Origin: an uncultured Bacilli bacterium
Lineage (GTDB): Bacteria > Bacillota_I > Bacilli_A > RF39 > UBA660
DNA length: 64,000 bases
Reading direction: 5' to 3'
NCBI GenBank assembly: GCA_958413985.1
Contig: CATYVZ010000005.1
Location: forward strand, 39,949-103,948
Shown: one piece after another, positions 1 to 8,266 of the stretch
How the letters are laid out: each line of letters opens with the position of its first letter
How positions within the stretch are numbered: position 1 is the first letter of the stretch
Made by a program: the position numbers and the translations under genes
The notes under the pieces: model-generated
What the model was told of the DNA's origin: nothing
The model's database searches: none
The model's input: only the letters and a program-made list of their open reading frames with translations

Positions 1-318
1 ATCTTTATTTCGATAATATTCAACTGCTCTGTTTACTGCTATTTCTGGATTAAAAACTTCATCTATTCTTTCACTTCCTAAATTAGCAAGCCAAAGTTTA
101 AAAGGTTCGGCTTTAGGACCAGGTACGGATTCAATTAATCTTAAAATACATTTTGTATCAAATGTGTCAGTTTCCCTCATTTTTCCATCATGAGCCTTCA
201 TTTTCAACTGCACGATATTTTCGTACAGTTCACTTCCTTCTTGATTTAGTCTTCTTTTTAAGTCACTCCAATAATTTCTAGGAATATTTGCCTCAGTTAA
301 TGCACCAATTGTTCTATA
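1..318 (-). pseudogene. Truncated BRO-N (prophage antirepressor-like) gene, runs off the left edge
   Basis: The minus frame read from about 309 down to 1 encodes a recognisable BRO N-terminal domain, with the pieces NPRNYW-like (IPRNYWSDLK), QLKMKAHDGKMRETD, and SVPGPKAEPFKLWLA. In the family these follow a start methionine and roughly 40 more residues. Here the frame is closed by stops just upstream (TAA at 319-321), so the N-terminus is missing. The 3' part lies outside the window. It overlaps the end of a recombinase remnant, so the two broken genes are fused. BRO-N proteins act as DNA-binding antirepressors in phages and elements. Family call fairly sure; non-functional status is inferred from the missing start. 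Confidence 0.75.
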
Positions 319-575
319 TTAAATTTATTTTTTATTTCCATTTCGCATAGTTTTCCCAATACATTTTTATTAATAGAATATTTTTTACAACTTTTATCTT
401 TTAGGCATTTTTTACAATAATAATATATTTGATTTTTACTTTTTCTAATTATTAAATTTTCTCCACAATAATAGCATTTTAAATAACCAGAAAACAAATC
501 AATATCATCATTCTTATTTACTTTTATTTTTCTATTTAATATTTGTTGTCCTTCTTCAAATCTATCTTTAACTAT
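297..575 (-). pseudogene. C-terminal fragment of a large serine recombinase (zinc-ribbon part)
   Basis: The frame carries DRFEEGQQIL followed by LFSGYLKCYYCGENLIIRK and a second Cys pair, which is the recombinase zinc-ribbon region typical of large serine integrases. The catalytic resolvase domain and most of the recombinase domain are absent. Its open frame begins inside the 3' end of rhuM and stops at 297-299, where it runs into the BRO-N remnant. No plausible own start with a ribosome site is visible. It is best read as debris of an integrated element brought next to rhuM by deletion or recombination. Confidence 0.7.
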
Positions 576-1593
576 TATAATTTTCAGTTTCATCCAACAA
601 TAAGTCAAAATCAGATTTATATAATTTGTCTTGTTTTATTCTATATTTTTCAAATTCAGTTAATGCCTTATCGCAAGCTATTTCATGCGATATTTTTCCT
701 GCTTCTTTTAATATATCTCTATCATCAGCAAGCAAATACTTATCTATTCTAGTTGCCCAATCTTCCATAGTCATAGGAATATTTCTTTCTGCCCTATCTT
801 CTGCTAAATCTAAAAATGCTGATACAATACGTTCTAAACTTTTTAATTCTTCTTTACTTAAATAGTTTTTTGCAATTACAACATCAGTTTCTAATATTTT
901 ACCATTAGGGGAGTTTTTCCAACTAGTTAATCCCATATTATCTTTTTCAGAATCTGCTCTATTATATATTATTTCTGCTGCACTTTGATGAGATACAGCA
1001 AAGTGCATCTTATTTTGTACTTTTTTAAAAAAATTAATAGTTGTTGGAGATTTTCTATCGTAATCAATACTTGTTGCATATATATCAGTTATCTTTTGAT
1101 AAAATCTTCTTTCAGAAAGTCTAATTTCTCGTATTTCTGCAATTAAAGAATCATAATAATCTTCATCGAAAAAGGTTCCATTTTCCATTCTCTTTTTATC
1201 TATTATATAACCCTTTTTAGAAAATTCCTTTAAAACGTATGTAGCCCATCTTCTAAATTGAATTGCTCTATTAGAATTAACTCTATATCCAATAGATATA
1301 ACTGCATCTAAATTATAATACTTTAAATTTCTTTTTACTTCTCTAGAACCTTCTTGTTGAACTAGTAAGAAATCCTTACTAGTTGAGTTTTCATCTAATT
1401 CATAACTAGAATATATATCTTGTAAATGCATAGTTATATTATTTCTTGTTGTATTAAATAATTCGCCAATGGACTTTTGTGTCAACCATAAATCTCCATC
1501 TTCAAATCTAACTTGTACACCATTTTTGTGTGTTTGTCTCTCAAAAATTAAAAATTCCGCACTACTACTTCTCACAATTAAATCTTTTGACAT
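568..1593 (-). CDS. rhuM: RhuM-family protein
   Basis: The 341-residue protein matches the RhuM (virulence protein) family from end to end: an N-terminal region with VRFEDGDLWLTQKSIGELF, then VQQEGSREVKRNLKYYNLDAVISIGYRVNS and FRRWAT, and the usual C-terminal SDFDLLL segment. The family is common on pathogenicity islands and mobile DNA; a DNA-binding-like N-terminus is usually noted, but its biochemical role is not settled. The ATG is preceded by AAAGGAGTAGGAGT, a strong ribosome site. It sits among recombinase and antirepressor debris, which supports acquisition by transfer. Length is normal and no frameshift is seen. Confidence 0.85.
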   Translation of the reverse strand: MSKDLIVRSSSAEFLIFERQTHKNGVQVRFEDGDLWLTQKSIGELFNTTRNNITMHLQDIYSSYELDENSTSKDFLLVQQEGSREVKRNLKYYNLDAVISIGYRVNSNRAIQFRRWATYVLKEFSKKGYIIDKKRMENGTFFDEDYYDSLIAEIREIRLSERRFYQKITDIYATSIDYDRKSPTTINFFKKVQNKMHFAVSHQSAAEIIYNRADSEKDNMGLTSWKNSPNGKILETDVVIAKNYLSKEELKSLERIVSAFLDLAEDRAERNIPMTMEDWATRIDKYLLADDRDILKEAGKISHEIACDKALTEFEKYRIKQDKLYKSDFDLLLDETENYNS

Positions 1594-1700
1594 ACTCCTA
1601 CTCCTTTCTTTTTTTGTAAGTTCCTGTTAATTTTATTTAAAAATGGAAACTCTTGTTATGATGAAACCCTTATTCTATAAAGGTTTAAGTGAAGTTGTCT

Positions 1701-1760
1701 TTAAATCCCCACTTCCCAGTTAATTCCGCCATTAGTTAACTTTTGTTCTTCATTTGCCAC
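1701..1760 (-). CDS. Very short ORF (19 codons) with a ribosome site
   Basis: A GTG at 1758-1760 is preceded by GGAGTGATAATA and opens a 19-residue frame (VANEEQKLTNGG then INWEVGI) ended by TAA at 1701-1703. It lies just downstream of the acetyltransferase gene. It could be a real small peptide, the head of a lost longer gene, or chance. I do not recognise it. Confidence 0.3.
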   Translation of the reverse strand: MANEEQKLTNGGINWEVGI

Positions 1761-1779
1761 TATTATCACTCCATTTTAA

Positions 1780-2307
1780 TTATTTTGTTTTACTATAATA
1801 CTCAACTCCTGAATATGTTCCATCTTTATTTAATCTTCTATTTGAAATATATCCATCTTTAACAAATCCTGCTTTTAGCATAACTTTTGAAGATTGAGTA
1901 TTTAATTCATTACAAGAACATTCGACTAAATAATATCCTCTATTATTTAATAAATGGTCAGATACCGCTTTTAATGCTTCAGCAGCATAACCATTACCCC
2001 AATAATTATATCTTATCGTATAGCCTACATTACAGTAATTATCTTTTTTTGCTACTTTATTAACATCAATATTCCCAACAACTTCGTGAGTATTTTTTGT
2101 TTCTATAACCCATCTTTCATATTTAGATTCATCTGCTTCTTTTATCCAAGTTTTAATACACTCTAATTCTTCTTCTTTTGTTAAATTAGGAAATTTTATA
2201 TATTTTGATAATCTTTCATCTGTAATTATTTCATAAATAGCATCTATATCTGATTCTTTATATCTTCTTAAAATCAATCTATCTGTTTCTATTTTTGGAC
2301 TTAACAT
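1780..2307 (-). CDS. GNAT N-acetyltransferase, RimJ/RimL type
   Basis: A protein of about 175 residues with the pattern of RimJ/RimL-like acetyltransferases: an opening IETDRLILRRYKESD, a central WVIETKNTHEVVGNI strand, the acetyl-CoA site region YTIRYNYWGNGYAAEAL, and VMLKAGFVKDG near the end. Such enzymes move an acetyl group from acetyl-CoA to an amine, often an N-terminus of a ribosomal protein or a small molecule; the substrate cannot be told here. An upstream TTG at 2316 would sit on top of the GAAAGGAA ribosome site, so the ATG at 2305-2307 is preferred. It lies in the accessory left end of the window. Confidence 0.85.
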   Translation of the reverse strand: MLSPKIETDRLILRRYKESDIDAIYEIITDERLSKYIKFPNLTKEEELECIKTWIKEADESKYERWVIETKNTHEVVGNIDVNKVAKKDNYCNVGYTIRYNYWGNGYAAEALKAVSDHLLNNRGYYLVECSCNELNTQSSKVMLKAGFVKDGYISNRRLNKDGTYSGVEYYSKTK

Positions 2308-2476
2308 TTGTATCAATTCCTTTCTTCAATATTGTATACTATTATCTTTTTCTTTATTTCAATATTTAATTTATTTGGGGTTAAACCTTATAATCACCTT
2401 GTTACTTTTCTTATAAAAAATACTAAAAGAATGCCATTTTTTATTCTTTTATACTAAATTCATTAATTCGTTCTTT

Positions 2477-3505
2477 TTAATTTTTTCTAAAATGATATAC
2501 TTTTCCATTTTCCGAAACATTATATAACTCAAATAATGAGTCTATATAACTATTACTTGAAAGCTTAATTTTAAATATTAAATCTTCTTTATTTTTGATA
2601 TTTAAAGTTTCAAGACAACCTTCTAATGATTTAATATTTAAAGCACTGTTAAAAAATTCAAGACAATTAAAAAAGCTCTTATTTTTTTTATATTCTTCTA
2701 AAATATAAATTGCTAATGGAAGTCCGAAAACAGTCCAAGTATCTTTCAATATACATCCTTGTTGTTGAACATATTGTTCAAAATATTCTAAAGTCTTCTC
2801 GTAGTAACTATCTTTAAATATTTCATTATATAAATTCTCACTAATATCTTTTTTTCTTTTATATATTAAAACAATTTTATATATATAATATATTTGTGAC
2901 ATATAATTATACATTAACTTTTCTAATAATTTAAAATGTAAAGACCTATCTTTACAATAAATAGTATCTTTTAAATCCTCAAAAAATATAAGTTCTGTTC
3001 CATATGATAGTGCCTCTGTCAATAAATTGCTGACAAAATTTCTTTTATCATCCGGCTGATTTCTATAATGCATTAATTCATGAACTATAACTGCACTGTC
3101 TAAGATCGTATTTTTTATATTAATCAACATTATTTTTTTATTGTTTTTATCATAACTGGAAAGCCCATCTTTCTGGCATCCAAAAAAATTATTGAAGTCG
3201 TTATCCTTAAAAACATCATTTTCTAATATTAATGTTTTATCTTTGACTAATTGCTCTAAATTTAAAGCAATATTATGTCTATCTAAAAACTGTTGCACTA
3301 AAGTCAAAGTCATTTCTTTAGTCATACTTGTATATTGAACATCTTTATCAATATGATAATTACATAGAATTTCGTAGCTTTCTCCAATATAATTGACTAA
3401 ATTCCATAAATCTTCTACTCTATCTAAAACAAAAGAGTTATTACCAAAAAATGACATATTATCAAACCATATTTTATATAACTCTACTCTTTCCTTAGTG
3501 ACCAT
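2477..3505 (-). CDS. Unknown protein with HExxH zinc-protease motif
   Basis: I do not recognise this 342-residue protein as a named family. It contains HELMH at residues 142-146 after a hydrophobic strand (SAVIV), and a glutamate in TEALSY at residue 164, 18 residues after the second His. That spacing fits a gluzincin-type zinc site (HExxH then Glu). There is no signal peptide or clear membrane segment, so a cytosolic metallopeptidase, or a toxin or modifier of that fold, is possible. The ATG follows GAGGTG at a normal distance. TCGA, common in neighbouring core genes, is not seen in it, which suggests acquisition. Function is inferred from the motif only. Confidence 0.55.
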   Translation of the reverse strand: MVTKERVELYKIWFDNMSFFGNNSFVLDRVEDLWNLVNYIGESYEILCNYHIDKDVQYTSMTKEMTLTLVQQFLDRHNIALNLEQLVKDKTLILENDVFKDNDFNNFFGCQKDGLSSYDKNNKKIMLINIKNTILDSAVIVHELMHYRNQPDDKRNFVSNLLTEALSYGTELIFFEDLKDTIYCKDRSLHFKLLEKLMYNYMSQIYYIYKIVLIYKRKKDISENLYNEIFKDSYYEKTLEYFEQYVQQQGCILKDTWTVFGLPLAIYILEEYKKNKSFFNCLEFFNSALNIKSLEGCLETLNIKNKEDLIFKIKLSSNSYIDSLFELYNVSENGKVYHFRKN

Positions 3506-3552
3506 TATAACACCTCAAATCAAAAAGCATTTTATTAAGTATAATACGCCAA

Positions 3553-5112
3553 TCATTGTTTTATCTTGACTAATACTTTATTTATCTTTTTATCCTTTAG
3601 CTTTAACATCTCTAATTGTTTAATAATGTTTTTCTCAATAGTCATAATTTGTCCTAATAAAAGTCTTGCTTCATCGTTGTTATAAAAGGTAAGTAAACGA
3701 TTCTTTAAAACTGTCAATTCCATTAAAGAATCATTACTGATCTTATAAATGTCAATAAGCATTTGTTGATGATTTTTATATTCCTTTAGCAATAAATAAT
3801 CTATTTCTAGATTGGGATCAGTCAATTTACGCATCGTCTTAATTGAATTGTTTAACATAATAGTGCTAACTAAACTTCCCAATAATTTATTTTTAAAAAA
3901 CGAAAGTGGCAAAAATGAAAAAGTAAAATTTACAATGTTCCTTGAAAAATTTAATAAAGATGAAAATAACGTTTTTTTGCGATTAGTAGATTTAGTAATT
4001 CTCTTTAAATAATTTTCAAAATAACGATTCTGTTCGATAATATTTTCTACAACTAGCTCTTGGGCTTTAATTGCTTCAAGGTCAATTTTAGATTCTTTTT
4101 TTAAATTTTTTTCCTCTAAATTACCAGCGTTTTTTTTCTTTATATCATTTTGTTTATTATTCTGTTTCTGTGGTTTTTTCTCATAAAATATAATTTTTTT
4201 CTTCGATGATATTGCTTTAAAATCATCCTCAATTCGTTTTAAAATATCATCGATGCTTTTAGTGTTTTTAAGTAATTCATAATGATCTTCTTTTAAATAA
4301 ATAGAACGATCAAAGCTATCTTCAATTTCGTGATATTTTTCTTTTAATTGTTCAATTTTTTTTCGTAAAACTTTTAACTGATTTTCAAGATCATAAAAAT
4401 GATTATAAACGGTAGTTTTCTTTATTTTTTCCTCGATCGTGCTAAGAACTTCATAATCTTTTTTTAAATCTTTATTAGCATCTTTAATGAAGTTTAAACT
4501 TACTTCTTTAGTATTCAAAAGCGATTTGACCTTTTTTGCTTCAGTCAAATGATTAGCTTTTTTTAAATTAATAGGCTCTTTTCTTTTAATGGGATTGCTC
4601 ACCAAAGGAGATGGTCTAAATTTTAAATCATCTTTTATCCTTTCTCGATTTACATTATTTTTATTATTTACAATTTTACTATCTATATTTTTATTTTCTT
4701 CCTTTGGCAATGATTTATTAATCTTCTGTTTTAGATCATCTTTTTTTATAATAATTTGATTTAACTTTTGTTGATAATATTGATTAATTTTTTTAGATGA
4801 AATTAAAGAAACTTCTTTTTGTAATGTTTCAATTTGTTGATCGATCTTTTCAAAGTTGACAATTTCTTCTTTGGTTACCTGTTTTAATTTAAGATCAAGT
4901 TCTTTAAACATCGGTTCTACTTTCGATTTTACTTTCGTTTTATCATTAAAATTAAATAAATAACCAAATGGCGCATATAAAACAGCTAATAAACTATACA
5001 CAAATGACTTAGCTTTAGGATGCTTCTTTTTTTCTTTTTTAGATTTTTTTAGTCGCAAATTAATTCGCCATTGCCTAAGCATATTCTTAAAACCGCCTAA
5101 AACTTTATTCAT
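3553..5112 (-). CDS. Lysine-rich membrane-anchored coiled-coil protein, unknown
   Basis: About 519 residues. The N-terminus is strongly basic (KKSKKEKKKHPK), followed by a hydrophobic stretch (SLLAVLYAPFGYLF) around residues 40-55 that could anchor it to the membrane. The middle is long, charged and helix-prone, rich in Lys, Glu and Gln, as expected for coiled coil. A second hydrophobic patch (FSFLPLSFF) lies near residue 385. A GTG at 5122-5124 is part of the GGTGGAGG ribosome site, so the ATG at 5110-5112 is the likely start. An extended -10 (TGTTATAAT) sits just upstream. I do not recognise the family; a cell-envelope structural role is a guess. Confidence 0.7.
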   Translation of the reverse strand: MNKVLGGFKNMLRQWRINLRLKKSKKEKKKHPKAKSFVYSLLAVLYAPFGYLFNFNDKTKVKSKVEPMFKELDLKLKQVTKEEIVNFEKIDQQIETLQKEVSLISSKKINQYYQQKLNQIIIKKDDLKQKINKSLPKEENKNIDSKIVNNKNNVNRERIKDDLKFRPSPLVSNPIKRKEPINLKKANHLTEAKKVKSLLNTKEVSLNFIKDANKDLKKDYEVLSTIEEKIKKTTVYNHFYDLENQLKVLRKKIEQLKEKYHEIEDSFDRSIYLKEDHYELLKNTKSIDDILKRIEDDFKAISSKKKIIFYEKKPQKQNNKQNDIKKKNAGNLEEKNLKKESKIDLEAIKAQELVVENIIEQNRYFENYLKRITKSTNRKKTLFSSLLNFSRNIVNFTFSFLPLSFFKNKLLGSLVSTIMLNNSIKTMRKLTDPNLEIDYLLLKEYKNHQQMLIDIYKISNDSLMELTVLKNRLLTFYNNDEARLLLGQIMTIEKNIIKQLEMLKLKDKKINKVLVKIKQ

Positions 5113-5130
5113 AAAATCCTCCACCGCTAT

Positions 5131-5139
5131 ATTATAACA
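5131..5139 (-). promoter_or_regulatory. Extended -10 promoter for the coiled-coil gene
   Basis: On the minus strand TGTTATAAT lies about 20 bases before the ATG at 5112, directly after the lepB-side hairpin. This extended -10 (TG one base before TATAAT) could work without a good -35. No convincing -35 was seen. Confidence 0.5.
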
Positions 5140-5169
5140 TAAAAATTGGTTTTATTCGATAAAACCAAT
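5140..5169 (-). terminator. Terminator after lepB
   Basis: An 11-bp perfect stem (ATTGGTTTTAT with ATAAAACCAAT, loop TCG) overlaps the last codons of lepB, and on the minus strand it is followed by a short T run. It would end the rplS-lepB side of transcription. Confidence 0.75.
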
Positions 5170-5634
5170 CGGCCAAAGACTAAATGTTGTCGTCCCTTCA
5201 ATACTATCTTTAGAAATAGGTCCAATAATTCTACTATCACTAGAATTGTTGCGATTATCACCCATAACAAAATAATGATTATCTGGAATTACATCGATCT
5301 TCAAATTAGAAAGTTTGAAATTATTCGTTTTACTAGCAAAAGGATCATCAGTTTTAACACCATTGATATATAAAACACCATCTTTATATTCGACAGTCTC
5401 ACCTGGAAGACCAATAATTCTTTTTACTAATTTAGAATTGTTGTAATCAAAAACGACAATATCAAATCTTTCGTATGATTTATCATACTTTTTTAAAATT
5501 AGGATCTCACCATCTTTTAAAGTATCAGCCATCGAAGTACCAGACACCATAACCGGAGTAAAAATAAAAGCTCTTACTACTAAAACTGCTACTAAAATAA
5601 TTATATAAGGAATTGCTTCTTTTAAAAATTTCAT
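5152..5634 (-). CDS. lepB: Signal peptidase I
   Basis: A 160-residue type I signal peptidase that cleaves signal peptides of exported proteins at the outer membrane face. One N-terminal membrane segment (residues 8-30) is followed by the catalytic serine in VSGTSMADTL, the box D region FDIVVF, the general-base lysine in LVKRIIGLPGE, and the box GDNRNNSSDSR. The length fits the short Gram-positive form. It lies 57 bases downstream of rplS and is probably cotranscribed with it; a strong terminator overlaps its 3' end. Confidence 0.95.
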   Translation of the reverse strand: MKFLKEAIPYIIILVAVLVVRAFIFTPVMVSGTSMADTLKDGEILILKKYDKSYERFDIVVFDYNNSKLVKRIIGLPGETVEYKDGVLYINGVKTDDPFASKTNNFKLSNLKIDVIPDNHYFVMGDNRNNSSDSRIIGPISKDSIEGTTTFSLWPIGFIE

Positions 5635-5682
5635 AATATCACACTCATTAATATTATATACTATTTTTAAAAATTTTTAAAC

Positions 5683-5705
5683 AAAAAAAGCTTAAGCAGC
5701 TTTTT
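5683..5705 (-). terminator. Weak hairpin at the end of rplS
   Basis: AAAAAGC and GCTTTTT pair across a 7-base loop containing the rplS stop codon, with T residues following on the minus strand. The stem is short, so partial termination or read-through into lepB is likely. Confidence 0.45.
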
Positions 5706-6054
5706 CATTTTCGTCAACTCGACGTTCTTTAATTTTTGGTTGTTTCAACATTGTTCTGATGTATCCAAGTTTAGCTTGTCTTACTTTACCAGTTCTAACC
5801 AATTCGATCGAATCGATAATTGGACTGTTAATTGGGAATGTTCTTTCAACTCCTACGCCACCAGATGTTTTACGGACGATAAAATTCTTACCGACACCGC
5901 TACCCTGAATAGCCATTACTAGACCTTCGAAAGCTTGAATTCTCTCTCTTTTTCCTTCGACAATTTTTACGTTAACTCTAATTGTATCGCCAACTCTAAA
6001 CTCAGGTATATCATGGCGCATTTGTTTTGCAGTTATCTTGTCTACTAAATTCAC
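5692..6054 (-). CDS. rplS: Ribosomal protein L19
   Basis: A 120-residue bL19, part of the large ribosomal subunit near the intersubunit bridges. It reads clearly as the family: PEFRVGDTIRVNVKIVEG, RIQAFEGLVMAIQG, FIVRKTSGGVGVERTFP and VRQAKLGYIR. It is followed at 57 bases by lepB; no trmD or rpsP lies next to it, unlike the classical rpsP-rimM-trmD-rplS operon. The ATG follows AAAGGAGAG. Confidence 0.97.
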   Translation of the reverse strand: MNLVDKITAKQMRHDIPEFRVGDTIRVNVKIVEGKRERIQAFEGLVMAIQGSGVGKNFIVRKTSGGVGVERTFPINSPIIDSIELVRTGKVRQAKLGYIRTMLKQPKIKERRVDENEKAA

Positions 6055-6147
6055 GATTTCACTCTCCTTTATAAAACTGTAATCATAAATTAAAAATCAG
6101 CGGATTACATCACAAAACATTTTAACATAACAGATTATTCGTGTCAA

Positions 6148-6639
6148 CTATTTACTGCGCAATATTTTCTTTTTGTTGCTATATATTTCGGTCAAAATAT
6201 AAACGATAATACAATATATAATATTTAATAACAACGAAGAATATATGTTTTTAAACAAATCAAATAATGAAAAAGACAAATTTTTAAACATGGTAGCAAA
6301 CAAATAATTGATAATGCGATATAAAATTATCACGGTAATAGTGATTAAAACATCGATATAAACATTATTAGATAATAAATAATTAAATAAGCCAACTACA
6401 AAACCAAGGGCCATAAAAATAAAGAAATTTAAAAACAAAGTATCTAAGTATGCAATATCGTAAAGTAAGCCAAGTATCGCTATATATTTGAAGTAACGAT
6501 AATTATTATTGTTAAAATAAGGATATATCAAAACCAATGCAACGATAGTAAAAAGAGGTAAAAATAAACTATTAGGTAAAATATAACGTGATAAGATGCC
6601 ATCTAGAAAAAAGGATACAATCGATATTAAGATTATCAT
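6148..6639 (-). CDS. mreD: Rod shape-determining protein MreD
   Basis: A 163-residue, strongly hydrophobic protein with about five membrane segments, matching MreD, the membrane part of the elongasome that links MreC to the lateral wall synthesis machine. Its start overlaps the mreC stop by four bases (ATGA), as in most mreCD pairs. The sequence itself is poorly conserved, so the call leans on the topology and the mreC neighbour. mreB is not in this window. Confidence 0.85.
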   Translation of the reverse strand: MIILISIVSFFLDGILSRYILPNSLFLPLFTIVALVLIYPYFNNNNYRYFKYIAILGLLYDIAYLDTLFLNFFIFMALGFVVGLFNYLLSNNVYIDVLITITVIILYRIINYLFATMFKNLSFSLFDLFKNIYSSLLLNIIYCIIVYILTEIYSNKKKILRSK

Positions 6640-7484
6640 ATATTCCTCTTTAATATTGTAACATAATTAATATTATCAAAATTGACATCTGATTGCATTT
6701 CTAATACATTAGATAAATCAAACGTATCAGTTCTAACACCAGTAATTTTACCGATAATAATTCCTGAAGGGAAGATATCGCCCATGCCAGTTGTAGTTAC
6801 TAACGCTCCATCTTCGATTTTATTAGTTTGTGATATTCCCTCTATTATATGTTTTTTTGTCTTACTATCATAACCGCTTAAAATGCCATAGACATAATCA
6901 TCACCTGACTTGATTTTAACCGATATCTTTTCGACGACATCAGTTGCAGTTATTAAGCGAACCGTACTATTAAATGTAGTAGTTTTAACAACTTTACCGA
7001 TAAGACCATCACCTACTACTACTGGCATGTCAACTGTGATACCATCATGTTCACCTTTATCGATAATAATTGTATCTGACCAGAAGTTTAAGTCACGACT
7101 AATAACAGTAGCATTCATATAGGTATATTCAGATAAAACAGCATTAATACCTAAAAGTTCTTTCATTTCTTCTAATTGTTTTTTTAATTCTTCGTTCTCA
7201 ATTTGATATTTTTGGTATTGCGCTAATTCGTTTTTTAAATTATTATATTCATCGTACATTTGATTTTTCTTTTTGCCTTCATCGATTTTATCGACGACAA
7301 AATCAATCGGATAACTTAAAATTTTCTGAACAGTTAAAACACTATCTTTAATGGCTTTTTCGAAGACAGTTAACTTACGATCAGTAACTACTACATTAAC
7401 TATAAAGCCAACAATTAAGCAGATAATTATAATGCAGATAATAATTATTTTATTTTTTTTGGTTTTATTTTTTTTTCTATACAT
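6636..7484 (-). CDS. mreC: Rod shape-determining protein MreC
   Basis: A 282-residue MreC: a short basic cytoplasmic end, one membrane helix (residues 12-33), a coiled coil around residues 60-110 (KNQMYDEYNNLKNELAQY), and the periplasmic-side beta barrels with VISRDLNFWSDTIIIDKG, GDGLIGKVV and MGDIFPSGIIIGKI. It scaffolds lateral cell-wall synthesis with MreD, RodA and PBP2, which implies a walled, elongating cell. The ribosome site GGAGAAAG precedes the ATG. Confidence 0.95.
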   Translation of the reverse strand: MYRKKNKTKKNKIIIICIIIICLIVGFIVNVVVTDRKLTVFEKAIKDSVLTVQKILSYPIDFVVDKIDEGKKKNQMYDEYNNLKNELAQYQKYQIENEELKKQLEEMKELLGINAVLSEYTYMNATVISRDLNFWSDTIIIDKGEHDGITVDMPVVVGDGLIGKVVKTTTFNSTVRLITATDVVEKISVKIKSGDDYVYGILSGYDSKTKKHIIEGISQTNKIEDGALVTTTGMGDIFPSGIIIGKITGVRTDTFDLSNVLEMQSDVNFDNINYVTILKRNI

Positions 7485-7552
7485 ATTATCTTTCTCCTTT
7501 TTATATTATAACCTACTTCTCAATATTTTAAAAGAAAAAAGAACAATACTTT

Positions 7553-7912
7553 TTATTTGAAATTAAGTTTACTTTTAATTCTTTCAACTGTTCTTTTTGG
7601 ATTACTACAAAACATATTATATAATTCACGATTCTTTTTAATTGCTTCGATTATTTGAATATCATTCTTAGCCATTTTGACAGGATATTCTTCATTGTTT
7701 TCGTCGATGACACGAACATCCAAGCCTAAAACGTATTTAGCATCGAGGTCTAGTATCTCAATTAACTTTAAAAAGTTATTCATATTAGGTGTTCTTGTTC
7801 CCTTTTCATAGCCGCAGATTGACACTTTAGAAACACCTAGTAAGTTTCCTAATGTTTCTTGTGATAACTTTTTAGCTATTCGCGCTTCTTTTAATCTTTC
7901 CCCTATTATCAT
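7553..7912 (-). CDS. XRE-family transcriptional regulator
   Basis: A 119-residue regulator. Residues 3-58 form a Cro/C1-type helix-turn-helix (ERLKEARIAKKLSQETLGNL and VSKVSICGYEKGTRTP), followed by a C-terminal part that may mediate dimerisation. It is transcribed away from a second XRE gene at 8051; the 138-base gap holds both promoters and repeats of GTTAACA. That arrangement is like a phage repressor/Cro switch, although no phage structural genes are near. The ATG follows GGAGG. Confidence 0.85.
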   Translation of the reverse strand: MIIGERLKEARIAKKLSQETLGNLLGVSKVSICGYEKGTRTPNMNNFLKLIEILDLDAKYVLGLDVRVIDENNEEYPVKMAKNDIQIIEAIKKNRELYNMFCSNPKRTVERIKSKLNFK

Positions 7913-7945
7913 TGTCTATACCTCCGTAATCAATTTGTTAACATA

Positions 7946-7973
7946 ATTATATCATATCTAAGATTATTTACAA
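7946..7973 (-). promoter_or_regulatory. Leftward promoter of the XRE gene at 7553-7912
   Basis: On the minus strand TTGTAA (7968-7973) is followed after 16 bases by TATAAT (7946-7951), placed about 35 bases before the ATG. Confidence 0.6.
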
Positions 7974-8000
7974 CTTTTTTAATTTTCTGTTAACATTTAC

Positions 8001-8029
8001 TTGAAATTAATTTGTAGTTAATGTATAAT
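8001..8029 (+). promoter_or_regulatory. Rightward promoter of the XRE gene at 8051-8266
   Basis: TTGAAA at 8001-8006 and TATAAT at 8024-8029 with a 17-base spacer form a near-consensus sigma-A promoter. The -10 lies inside the GTTAAT-N5-ATTAAC palindrome, so a bound regulator would block it. Confidence 0.8.
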
Positions 8030-8050
8030 TAACATAAGGAGGCGATATAA

Positions 8051-8266
8051 ATGAATAAACTGCAAGAGTATCGTATTAAAAATAATTATAGTTGTCAAGA
8101 TATGGCAAATAAGCTGAGTATTAGCAAGTCATTTTATTGGCAAATCGAAAATGGAAAGAGAAGATTAAGCTATGAAACAGCCTTGAATATAGCGAAAATT
8201 TTTAAAACTAGACCTGATAACATTTTTTATGAGGACTATTTATATAAAGAAAAACAAGGGTTTTAA
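8051..8266 (+). CDS. Small XRE-family regulator (Cro-like)
   Basis: A 71-residue protein that is almost only a helix-turn-helix: residues 4-58 contain YRIKNNYSCQDMANKLSISKS, the recognition helix region FYWQIENGKRRLS, and ALNIAKIFKTRPDNIF. It has a very strong ribosome site (AAGGAGGCGAT). It is one of the few plus-strand genes here and is divergent from the longer XRE gene, with which it probably shares operators. Its stop overlaps the ssb stop on the other strand by a few bases. Confidence 0.85.
   Translation: MNKLQEYRIKNNYSCQDMANKLSISKSFYWQIENGKRRLSYETALNIAKIFKTRPDNIFYEDYLYKEKQGF

Larger units (their letters stand above)
7937..8033. promoter_or_regulatory. Shared operator region between divergent XRE genes
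   Basis: The gap holds GTTAACA at 7937-7943, GTTAACAT at 7989-7996, and a perfect inverted repeat GTTAAT-N5-ATTAAC at 8017-8033 that covers the -10 of the rightward promoter. The first copy lies between the leftward -10 and its gene. These are likely binding sites for one or both XRE proteins. Confidence 0.6.

Noticed and set aside
5692..6054. Classical rpsP-rimM-trmD-rplS operon
   Set aside because: Only rplS is present here; the genes upstream are mreC and mreD.
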